Shown here: positions 1 to 8,509 of the stretch, one piece after another
Layout of the letters: each line of letters opens with the position of its first letter
How positions within the stretch are numbered: the stretch's first letter is position 1
Translations under genes and position numbers: made by a program
Notes under the pieces: model-generated
What the model was told of the DNA's origin: nothing
Seen by the model: the letters and a program-made list of their open reading frames with translations, nothing else
Databases searched by the model: none
NCBI GenBank assembly: GCA_019095985.1
Contig: CM032663.1
Coordinates: forward strand, 16,942,717 to 17,006,716
Source: Streblospio benedicti
Lineage: Eukaryota > Annelida > Polychaeta > Spionida > Spionidae
DNA length: 64,000 nucleotides
Direction of reading: 5' to 3'

Positions 1-310
1 CTGCCACTGAGTTGCTGATTTCCACCGAGTCGCCACCTTACAGTGTTACTGCTAGACGATAGCGACGCCAAGCGGAGGTTCGGAAGCCTCGTTAAAAGGC
101 GTATCCCGTGTAGAGGAGAGCCACACCTCTGCACGTAAAAGAACTCGCCTAGTTTGAAAACTATAGCTAATGTGATCCCTCCATTACCCTTGGCTCAGTT
201 GGTTACCTAACCTGCCAAACAAACAATGTGTACCTTGTGCATTCACGAATGAACCTTCGAAAGGAGGCCCATGGGTTCGGGGACGGAATAAGTTCGATGC
301 AAGCATTCAC
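1..310 (+). repeat. SINE-like block upstream of CR1 copy 1
   Basis: This block matches 4040-4330 almost base for base (start CTGCCACTGAGTTGCTG). In the second copy it is continuous with a tRNA-like head at 3922, so I read it as the body of a tRNA-derived SINE whose head lies off the left edge here. It contains the phrase GCACGTAAAAGAACTC, a kind of sequence I associate with invertebrate SINE bodies. A 24-base segment beginning CATTCACGAATGAACC occurs twice here (240 and 304) but once in the other copy. It could instead be part of the LINE 5' UTR. Confidence 0.5.
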
Positions 311-395
311 GAATGAACCTTCGAAAGTGCAAGCAGCCGGGATTTAATAAGCAGCAACGGGTTCGTTCGAGGACGACGATTTTGGCGACGACGGA

Positions 396-444
<49 letters not shown>

Positions 445-544
445 CGACACGACGGCGGGTTCGACGTTAAAAGAAGTTTGTTGACAAAACGGCAACTAGA
501 TCACCACAGCAGCAAACAACAGCAACAACACCACCACCACCACC

Positions 545-601
<57 letters not shown>
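396..601 (+). repeat. Three triplet microsatellites in the CR1 5' region (copy 1)
   Basis: About 16 units of ACG (396-443), about 10 units of ACC (529-559) and about 13 units of AAC (560-600) lie within 200 bases. Translating them gives poly-Arg, His and Gln tracts that are by-products of the repeats, not a real protein. The equivalent position in copy 2 has CAG and AAC tracts of other lengths. Confidence 0.85.
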
Positions 602-602
<1 letters not shown>

Positions 603-786
603 GCCCGGAGTACTGAAGTTTGTTGACAAACGGCAACTAGATCTATGTTTATTTTCAATATGCACGGTGTTAGATCTATAATTTTCTTCTCCATTAGCAC
701 GTGTTTCATAAACTTCTGTTCATACTCATGTTCAGATACACCATATCCTACAAAATGCCGATTTTCAACTCTCCTCACCTGATATA

Positions 787-1110
787 TTGATCTTCAAAAA
801 AGGTGTACTAGATTCTAGTCGTTTTGCGGACATTAGTGTAAAACTTGCATGTGTTATAAAGCTGAAAGGTTTGCTCATTTGTATCTCGTTAATCCTGCTG
901 GCTCTAGCTAATGATGTGAATCCAAACCCAGGCCCAACAACTGCTGGTGTTGAAACTGCTCATCTCTGTGGTACATGCGACAATCCAATTACATGGGACT
1001 ACAAAGCTGTAGTGTGTGACACATGTGACCAATGGTATCATGTTGACTGCCAAGATATACATGCCCACACATATACACTTACACTTACACTTATCCTCTT
1101 CATCGTTTAG
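787..1110 (+). pseudogene. CR1 ORF1 N-terminus: 2A-like peptide plus PHD finger
   Basis: A hydrophobic run (LLICISLILLALA) leads into NDVNPNPGP at 910-936, which fits the 2A ribosome-skipping consensus D(V/I)ExNPGP except that Asn replaces Glu. A PHD-type zinc finger follows (LCGTCDNPITWDYKAVVCDT, then WYHVDC), with Cys pairs and the His-x-x-Cys in register. The frame then runs into an inserted LINE fragment (1066-1290) and stops. The rest of the finger (SAVTWDCIKCDS) resumes at about 1300. In 2A-bearing LINEs this peptide is known to separate the N-terminal part during translation or to act in signal-sequence targeting. The function of this copy is lost. Confidence 0.8.
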
Positions 1111-1290
1111 GCATAGCTATGCCTGTCGACGGTCATCACTTGTAGCATTACAAGGTCTTTCTCGTTGTTAATCACGTACCTGGCTGGTGCTGAAACTTTT
1201 CCTCGCGGAGATGGCGATCAAGACGACTCTTGAAACAATTTAAAGTTGGCGCTTCTGCCACATCACAGGGGAGATTGTTCCAGTCATTCA
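1066..1290 (-). mobile_element. 3' fragment of another LINE nested in CR1 ORF1 (copy 1)
   Basis: Read on the minus strand, the insert encodes the usual last residues of a CR1/L2-like LINE (VNDWNNLP, then APTLNCFKSRLDRHLRE). A short 3' UTR and a tail of AAGTGT repeats follow. It interrupts the PHD finger exactly where the same fragment interrupts copy 2 (4928-5157). Confidence 0.75.
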
Positions 1291-1599
1291 CTTGATGAGT
1301 TACAAGATAGTGCAGTGACATGGGATTGTATCAAGTGTGACAGCATAAACTGTTCTAATCTCATGTTCCATAGTTACGACATCGACCACAGTGACAACTA
1401 TTTTACCAACAACTAACCGATTGCACATTAGACTCGCTTCAGCTCAACCAATCGCCCGATCCACTACTGACTAGTAGCCCAGTCAAGAGAGAGCCGAGCA
1501 GCTCAACCTCGTCAGGTAGCAGCCCCCGCCAGAGAAATGGTAGGCTCTCAACCAATACTAGCGTCAGTTCGCTGCTTTTACCTGCCAAGAAGCAGAACA

Positions 1600-2562
1600 T
1601 GAGGGTGATGACTATTAACTGTCAGAGCATCAAAAATAAGAAATCGGAGTTTCTAACAGTTGTGGAATATGTCAAACCAGATATCATCTGTGGATCCGCG
1701 TCATGGCTGAACAGCGACATCAAGTCGAGTGAACTGTTTCCGTCAGAGTACACCGTGGAGGTACATTCCTACTAGTGCATAGCAGCCTGGTCTCAAACCA
1801 GTAACCAGCAAGTGAACAAATCTGGGCCAAGATTGAACTTGAGAAGTGTAAAAACTTACATGTAGGATCATTCTACATGCCAAAGCGTTGCGAAGAAGAC
1901 CTGGACTACCTGTTTTCTTCAGTAAACTGCTTCCAATCGTCTCCGAACTACAAACATCTACTTATAGCTGGAGATTTTAACTGCCCAGACATCGACTGGG
2001 ACAGTGCATCAGTGGCCCATGGTGCAGACCAGCGCCTTGTTCAACAGAAATTAGTTGAAGGTTCGACCGCTGCTCAACTAACACAAGTCCAGAGGGAACC
2101 CACTAGAGAAGACGTGCTGTTAGACCTTGTATTTACATCAAATCCAACACTGGTGAAAAACTCGTCATCACTCCCTGGGATCTCGGATCATAGTATTATT
2201 GTAACGGACATTGATGTTAGACCCAAACGTACCATTAGGAAACCGAGAACTATATATCAATATCATCGCACAAATTGGACAGATGTATCCAAAATCTTTG
2301 TGGTGCTATCTAAAGAAATAAATGCCATGTACTCCAATGGAACCAATGCAGAGTCATTATGGTCATCATTCAAAACCAACTTCATGAACATAGTAAATAG
2401 ACATGTACCGCATAAGACCTGCCGACAAGGAAACCCTAACAACCCATGGAGTCAGTCACGAGCCATCAAGAAAATGGAGAAACGTAAACGTATACTTTAC
2501 AAGAAAGCAAAGCAGACCAAAAACTGGAAGCCGCATAACAAGTTCCAGAAGGTGACGTACTA
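1600..2562 (+). pseudogene. CR1 ORF2 apurinic-like endonuclease domain (copy 1)
   Basis: The APE-type endonuclease signatures appear in order: MTINCQSIKNKK near the start, IICGSASWLNSD, LIAGDFNCPDIDW and GISDHSIIV. The usual catalytic Glu of the ESWL motif is Ala here (codon GCG), and Val (GTG) in copy 2, so both are predicted dead for cutting. There is one frame break near 1757 relative to copy 2. An open frame from 1877 to 2563 carries the second half plus a basic linker (KMEKRKRILYKKAK). The reverse transcriptase that should follow is absent. Confidence 0.85.
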
Positions 2563-3250
2563 GATATCATTGTGTATTCATACAATGGGTCATGTTACGG
2601 AAGTAGTCTCATGTAGCATAATAAAAAGAAAGATCATTAGTTGCAACTCTAATTGGTTTGTATAACATATGTCATGTTACCCTATACACGCATGCTTAAA
2701 TGTGGCTCATTACTGCTGAATAGATCTATGTGGACAAAACAGGTATCAAGAATGTATATTTCCTGTGGTGATCCATCCAACTGTTGATATTTTTACAAAT
2801 ATGGAGATTACATTCTCATATATGCTCCTGGATTATCAGTTTTTTGCACATTTTGCTCAAACAACTGCTGTAATCCACAAAGCGTACATACAGCTTCATA
2901 GCCACAAAGTGACTTTGATGTCAACATGCAAATCTTACAATACTCAACAGGTAAGTGATAACTACACTTATGTTTTGACTAAAGAAATCACAACTAGTGC
3001 TTATTATCATGAGTTTAGTATGATAAGGTGAAGTGCTCATGCGCGGATATGATAGCGTCTAATATTTCCTTCCTAAATTTTGCTAAATAAACACCTTTTA
3101 AGAAAATATAAAGTTCCTTAGTAATGTTATGTGCAACATTGATGATAATGTTGTTCTGAAGTTAGGTCTGAAAGTGATGTAAAGAAGATATCTCATGAAA
3201 CTGTAGCAGAACTACACAAGAACACAAATGTTTTAAACCTGCCAAACACT
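2563..3250. other. No recognisable feature
   Basis: AT-rich sequence between the truncated CR1 copy and the next LINE fragment. The small open frames have no recognisable motif. Confidence 0.5.
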
Positions 3251-3265
3251 GGAAGTACTGAATGC

Positions 3266-3706
3266 ATGGCCCAGCCTGTCTCAACCCGGCTATCTCTGTG
3301 CGTGACTATGGCCATGTATGTGATCCCAGCGGTTATTCATAGCCTTGAGGTAACACTCCTGCCGCCAACTGCAATTCAAAACTTGAAGCTTTCCAAAGGA
3401 AAGTTCTGGAAACAACTGCAATACTTTCCAGACTGTACTTCAAATGCAATAACCTATATGCTGATAGGTATACACCCGGTTGAGGCTGAAATTGATAAAA
3501 AAGTTTTGAACAAGTTTGGCTCAATAGTCAATGACCCTCGATCTGTGGAGTATGAAATTGTTAAAAGACAACTTGCAGTCAAGAATCGCTCTAGTAGGTC
3601 ATGGACCACAAAATGTAAGACTTCTGACCCACAAATATGGACTATCCAGCGCCCACGAGGTTCTACTTTGCCCACCCTCAAGAAATTCTTGGATGATAGA
3701 AATTAG
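3266..3706 (+). pseudogene. Non-LTR retrotransposon C-terminal fragment (different family)
   Basis: The reading contains YVIPAVIHSLEV, LPPTAIQNL, YMLIGIHPVEAEIDKK and VEYEIVKRQLAVK. This is the arrangement seen just after the polymerase domain in several LINE families (LEV..L..., LLGLLPVEAE, EY.L..RQLAV). The match then drifts into another frame, and a second frame is open from 3531 to 3854. The polymerase core is missing, so this is a truncated relic. It separates the two CR1 copies. Confidence 0.65.
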
Positions 3707-3921
3707 GCTACTACTTGATCCGTCTCATTTCCTCCAAAACCAGGACTTGCATATAGTGGAAGAAGCCACAAGGAGGTTATGCTACGCTCTACACCACCAC
3801 CGTCTATTACAACTACAACACGACATGACGCGTCAACGCAGCTGCCTACTCTAGCAGAGTGATAGGGGTGCCGCTCAGAAAGCGGGAATTTAAAAAAAAC
3901 AATGAACTGAACAGCTGAAGT

Positions 3922-4330
3922 GGTCCCTCAGTAGCCCAGTGGTTAGAGCGTACGACTTGAAAACAGGAGTTGTTTGCGTCGTAAGTTCGCGACCCGGTCA
4001 TGGCAGACACAGTGTCGCCAAAACCGTTACGTCGTGCGTCTGCCACTGAGTTGCTGATTTCCACCGAGCACGTCGCCACCGTACAGTGTTATTGCTAGAC
4101 GATAGCGACGCCAAGCGGAGGTTCGGAAGCCCGTTAAAAGGCGTGTCCCGTGTAGAGGAGAGCCACACCTCTGCACGTAAAAGAACTCACCTAGTTTGAA
4201 AAACTATAGCTAATGTGATCCCTCCATTACCCTTGGCTCAGTTGGTTACCTAACCTGCCAAACAAACAATGTGTACCTTGTGCATTCACGAATGAACCTT
4301 CGAAAGGAGGCCCATGGGTTTGGGGACGGA
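3922..4330 (+). mobile_element. tRNA-derived SINE, complete head and body (copy 2)
   Basis: The head has a pol III box A (TAGCCCAGTGG, 3932-3942) and a box B-like GTTCGCGACCC (3985-3995) at normal tRNA spacing. The anticodon loop region CTTGAAA would read UGA (Ser-like). The body continues as the same block that starts at base 1. The element sits directly upstream of CR1 copy 2, as its partner does for copy 1. It is unlikely to be a functional tRNA because the acceptor stem does not pair well. Confidence 0.6.
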
Positions 4331-4341
4331 ATAAGTTCGGA

Positions 4342-4354
4342 TGCAACAGCAACA

Positions 4355-4408
<54 letters not shown>

Positions 4409-4431
4409 CGACGATGACAACGACAACAACG

Positions 4432-4460
<29 letters not shown>
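4342..4460 (+). repeat. CAG and AAC triplet repeats in the CR1 5' region (copy 2)
   Basis: Sixteen uninterrupted CAG units (4359-4406) are followed by a mixed GAC/AAC stretch and about ten AAC units (4432-4460). They occupy the same place as the ACG/ACC/AAC tracts of copy 1, so the repeats changed in both unit and length after the copies separated. Confidence 0.85.
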
Positions 4461-4462
<2 letters not shown>

Positions 4463-4711
4463 GCCCGGAGTACTGAAATTTGTTGACAAACGGGAACTAG
4501 ATCTCATAAACTTCTGTTCATACTCATGTTCAGATACACCATATCCTAAAATGCCGATTTTCAACTTTGTCCGGCAACCTGATATATTGATCTTCAAAAA
4601 CGGTGTACTAGATTCTAGTCGTTCTGCGTTCATTAGTGCGGAAAAGTCTCAATCTACTACTAGTAATGAATAAACTTCACGAAAGAGACAAATTAGAAGT
4701 GTAAAACTTGC

Positions 4712-4972
4712 ATGTGTTATAAAGCTGAAAGGTTTGCTCATTTTATCTCGTTAATCCTGCTGGCTCTAGCTAATGATGTGAATCCAAACCCAGGCCCAAC
4801 AACTGCTGGTGTTGAAACTGCTCATCTCTGTGGTACATGCGACAATCCAATTACATGGGACTACAAAGCTGTAGTGTGTGACACATGTGAAGAATGGTAT
4901 CATGTTGACTGCCAAGATATACATGCCCACACATATACACTTACACTTACACTTATCCTCTTCATCGTTTAG
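4712..4972 (+). pseudogene. CR1 ORF1 N-terminus, copy 2
   Basis: It has the same hydrophobic run, NDVNPNPGP (codons at 4772-4798) and PHD finger start as copy 1. Upstream, copy 2 keeps about 59 bases (around 4640-4700) that copy 1 has lost, including a stop in the frame leading into the 2A peptide. The finger is cut by the same LINE fragment. Comparing the copies shows only scattered substitutions in the 2A/PHD part. Confidence 0.8.
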
Positions 4973-5157
4973 GCATAGTATAGCTATGAATGTCGACGGT
5001 CATCACTTGTAGCATTACAAGGTCTTTCTCGTTGTTAATCGCGTACGTGGGTGGTGCTGAAATTTTTCCTCACGGAGATGGCGATCAAGACGACTCTTGA
5101 AACAATTTAAAGTTGGTGCTTCTGCCACATCACAGGGGAGATTGTTCCAGTCATTCA
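4928..5157 (-). mobile_element. Nested LINE 3' fragment, copy 2
   Basis: Same insert, orientation and position as 1066-1290, with a few substitutions. Sharing this insertion is the main evidence that the two CR1 copies come from one duplicated locus or one master element. Confidence 0.75.
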
Positions 5158-5469
5158 CTTGATGAGTTACAAGATAGTGCAGTGACATGGGATTGTATCA
5201 AGTGTGACAGCATAAACTGTTCGAATCTCACGTTCCATAGTTACGACATCGACCACAGTGACAACTATTTTACCAACCACTAACCGATTGCACATTAGAC
5301 TCGCTTCAGCTCAACCAATCGCCCGATCCACTACTGACTAGTAGCCCAGTCAAGAGAGAGGCCGAGCAACTCAACCTCGTCAGGTAGCAGCCCCCCGCCA
5401 GAGAAATGGTAGGCTCTCAACCAATACTAGCGTCAGTTCGCTGCTTTTTACCTGCCAAGAAGCAGAACA

Positions 5470-5768
5470 TGAGGGTGATGACTATTAACTGTCAGAGCAT
5501 CAAAAATAAGAAATCGGAGTTTCAAACAGTTGTGAAATATGTCAAACCAGATATCATCTGTGGATCCGTGTCATGGCTGAACAGCGACATCAAGTCGAGT
5601 GAACTGTTTCCGTCAGACTACACCGTGGGAGGTACATTCCTACTAGTGCATAGCAGCCTGGTCTCAAACCAGCAACCAGCAAGTGAACAAATCTGGGCCA
5701 AAATTGAACTTGGGAAGTGTGTGACAAAAAAATGGGATAATTTAGGCCATCCAGTGCGCAGGGATTAA
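5470..5768 (+). pseudogene. CR1 ORF2 endonuclease N-terminal part, copy 2
   Basis: It contains MTINCQSIKNKK and IICGSVSWLNSD in one frame. The catalytic Glu position is Val (GTG). Similarity to copy 1 stops near 5725, where unrelated sequence begins, so the GDFNCPD and SDH motifs are missing. Confidence 0.8.
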
Positions 5769-6120
5769 GCATCCCTACAAGTGTTAAAGTAGTTTTTAAT
5801 ATTCGTCTCACTGGATTAGGATACATAATCCTTATAGTCAGATTCAACTTGCTCGTGTTCGACTTTCTTAGTGCATCCCTGGATAGGATGGTGGGCCCAG
5901 TTTGTTCAACTGAAATGACAAGGTTTGAGCTCACTTCTCTTTCAGACACAGGTCCAGGGCAAAGCTTTAGGGAAGGCAACCCTTTCCTCTTTGTATTTAA
6001 ATCAAAACTTCAACACTGGTCAAAAACCTAGCCCCACAGTCGCTGGCCTCACGCTCATAGTATTATTGTATTCTTCTTGCTTATACGTGGTAAACGTCAG
6101 CATCAGTGAAAGTCCCTTGT
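5725..6120. other. Unidentified insert inside CR1 copy 2
   Basis: This sequence replaces the second half of the endonuclease and the linker to the reverse transcriptase. A short stretch near 6050 may be a decayed piece of the LINE. No terminal repeats or protein motifs are visible, so the insert is unclassified. Confidence 0.4.
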
Positions 6121-6269
6121 GTAGACAGGGCGCCTTCGTGAAACCTGGTGAGATCACTGGCCTTAGAGCCTCGCCATATAAAAAATGGAAGCTACTGTCG
6201 CATCGTAGTAGTGAACATTAGGTCTCTTCCAAAACAACACAACAACATAGAAGTACGCGGGGTTGGTGA

Positions 6270-6925
6270 CAAGCCCCGGCAACATGGAATCTTATCAACG
6301 CTAAACCACAGGTTTAGATCCGGTTACTCGTGTGAGACTCAACTGCTAACGACCTTTAATGACCTTAGTATGTCATTCAATAAAGGGCATCAGGTCGATG
6401 TCGCGGTGTTAGATTTTTCAGAAGGTGTTTGATACCATCCTCACAAGAAACTCTTATCCAAACTCCCATCCTATGGTATCGGCGGCCAACTCCATGGATG
6501 GTTATCGAACTTCCAAATGGAAGCAAGATATGAAGGTTATCCTCGATCCGCAATGCTCCAGTGAAGTACCCGTTGAATCTGGAGTTCCGCGGAACGGTGT
6601 TGGGACCAGTTCTGTTTCTATGTCATATTAAGGAATTGCTGATAGTTTAAACCCCACTATCAGACTGTTCCCAGATGGCTGGCTGCCTTTTATAACTCTA
6701 TACAGGATCAGAAAGCACTTCAAGAGGATCTTAAACCCAGTCAAACTGTGGGCTGAATGATGGGGGATGTCTTTCAATGCCAGAAATGTAAGATCCTAAT
6801 AGTTAAAGGCAAACTTCCATATTTCAATACTATTGGTGATACCATCCTAGAGCAGCCAATAGTCCGCACTGGCCCTGGATATTGTGGATGACCCTAAATG
6901 GGATAGACACATCAGTAAGATCACT
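6270..6925 (+). pseudogene. CR1 reverse transcriptase, copy 2
   Basis: Several reverse transcriptase blocks are visible across frames: HGILSTLNHRFRSGYSCETQ, VDVAVLDFSEG (usual form VDVAVLDFSKAFD), GIGGQLHGWLSNF and the SGVP region. The catalytic block that should read like FADD reads FPDG near 6669-6680, so the enzyme is inactive. There are also stops and frame changes. The end (ISKITKN) is cut by the nested LINE at 6931. Confidence 0.75.
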
Positions 6926-6930
6926 AAGAA

Positions 6931-7688
6931 TTCAATCAATTCAATTCAAATTATTTTATTTGAGCATATACATGCAAATAACATAAGAATAAAAAGGACC
7001 TAATTTAATAAAAAAATTGATTAATGCATATATGCTACAAAACAGAGATCCGGTTACCTTTGGTATAAAACCAATTGCTTATTTCCATTAGTGGCACTGG
7101 ATTGTCATTCATACAGGACGGCAATTTATCACATTGTACTAATAAAATAACAAAACTAAATAATTAAACAAATAATATCTAAAAACTAAGTTAAAAACTG
7201 GGATCACAGATATCATAGTACTGCATCACAAATGGTTTTTTCTTTATCTTGCATCGTATTAAATAGATATTTCTTACATTTATTTTTAAAATCGTCTTTA
7301 GTTTTAGAACATTTAATATATTTTGGTAAATTATTCCACATTTTTACTCCATTATACATAAAGCATTTGCTACCATGAGTTTTACATGTGGAACGACATA
7401 ACAATTTTCACTCTTTCTGGTATTGTGTGAATGGATATCTGCCACTCTTTTAAATGTACATAGGTAAGTTGGTGCCAAAACGTGAAAAATATTGGGATCA
7501 TATTACAAGATAAATAAATTAAAACGACTTTCAACATTCAAATATTTCACTTTCCTAAAATCTGTACATAGTAAATGATGCCTATTGCCATATCCCAGAA
7601 TATATCTAACCATCTTGTTTTGTGCTGTTTGTAATTTCTTTTTTTTAAGGATTGTTCCAACCCTCTGTAAGAAACATTATAAGAAGCG
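6931..7688 (-). mobile_element. LINE 3' end inserted in reverse in CR1 copy 2
   Basis: Read on the minus strand, it carries the terminal part of another LINE ORF2 (KTHGSKCFMYNGVKMWNNLP, then KDDFKNKCKKYLF). An AT-rich 3' UTR follows, ending in ATTCAATTCAA-type repeats at 6931-6950. The CR1 protein reads up to ISKITKN before the insert and resumes as NSTLGFLRRNLRG after it. This fixes both borders to within a few bases. AATTCAA/AACTCAA at the two edges may be a decayed target duplication. Confidence 0.75.
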
Positions 7689-8285
7689 AACTCAACACTT
7701 GGATTCCTCCGCAGGAATCTAAGAGGTTTCCACAAAGATCAGAAACGTATGGCCTACATAGCATTAGTCCGTTCTATTCTTGAATACGGATCAGTTGTTT
7801 GGGACCCCTACACTAGAGGGAACATTGATCGCCTTGAACGCGTCCATCGGTGTGCAGCGAGATTCATGGTGAACGACTACACCACCAAAACCCTGGGATG
7901 TGTTACGGACATGCTATAAACCGTCTTGAACTCAAACCTCTAGAGGATAGGACAAAGAATCTAAGACTCACATTTATTTACAAGGTGGTGGAAGGGTTGG
8001 TGCCGGCTATCCCAGCACCTGATTTCCTGGTTCCAGCCAAGTCAGGACGTCGACGTATAAAGGCTAAATGATTTAATGAATACAGCTGTTCAAACATTGT
8101 TGAACATTCCGTAGGCCTCAATAGCAAACCGTTCGTGCCCCCAAGTGCTTGGACGCCTCAGTATAAGAACTTATTCTTTGTACGAACAGTTATTGACTGG
8201 AACTCTCTCCCAGAGGATATAATCCAGTCTGAGAACGTCGAGCAGTTCAAAGCTGCAATTGACTGTCCGCGCATGCAGCAGTAGA
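7689..8285 (+). pseudogene. CR1 ORF2 C-terminal domain, copy 2
   Basis: It encodes the CR1 C-terminal region: GFLRRNLRG, MAYIALVRSILEYGSVVWDP, RLERVHRCAARFM, NRLELKPLEDRTKNLRLTF and VIDWNSLPEDI. At least two frame changes (near 7885 and 8070) break it. It ends about 60 bases before the GATACA-type tail. Confidence 0.8.
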
Positions 8286-8509
8286 GAGCACTTCCCCGCT
8301 GCCATCGCGCCTGTTCAGGACCTCAAGCAGCGTTATATACTGATACAGATACAAAGGCGGTTATAGGTATTGAAACATTTAGTACCATGTCAAAGTAAGT
8401 TTAAACAGGATTTATGGAGAAATTACGTTGTTATGAATGTCATCATGTCAAACAAAAATCCGATTTACTTAAATGTTGTTTAATATTTATACATTTTCTC
8501 TCTGTTTAG

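Larger units (their letters stand above)
610..2562 (+). mobile_element. CR1-type LINE, copy 1 (5' part; RT missing)
   Basis: This is a non-LTR retrotransposon. The order is a short 5' region, an ORF1 start with a 2A-like peptide and PHD finger, a nested LINE fragment, then an APE-type endonuclease. The sequence stops matching LINE protein after the endonuclease, near 2562, and no reverse transcriptase follows in this copy. It is parallel to copy 2 (4470-8355), with the same nested insertion in the same place. Confidence 0.85.
4470..8355 (+). mobile_element. CR1-type LINE, copy 2 (near full length, broken)
   Basis: The order is 2A/PHD ORF1, nested LINE fragment, endonuclease, unknown insert (about 5725-6120), reverse transcriptase, a second nested LINE (6931-7688) and the ORF2 C-terminus. 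It ends in a short tail made of GATACA-like units (TGATACAGATACAAAG, about 8340-8355). Many frames are broken. Its 3' end lies only about 155 bases before the first recognised exon of the fibrinogen-related gene. Confidence 0.85.

Noticed and set aside
313-778. Open frames of poly-Arg, His, Gln, Ser and Val on both strands, and similar ones at 4227-4673
   Set aside because: They are translations of triplet microsatellites in the LINE 5' region.
3922-3999. Functional tRNA-Ser gene
   Set aside because: Boxes A and B are present, but the stems pair poorly and it continues straight into a SINE body.
8341-8395. Possible extra FReD exon before 8510 (AVIGIETFSTMSK, then gtaagt)
   Set aside because: Its phase would put a stop at the start of the next exon, and it directly abuts the LINE tail.
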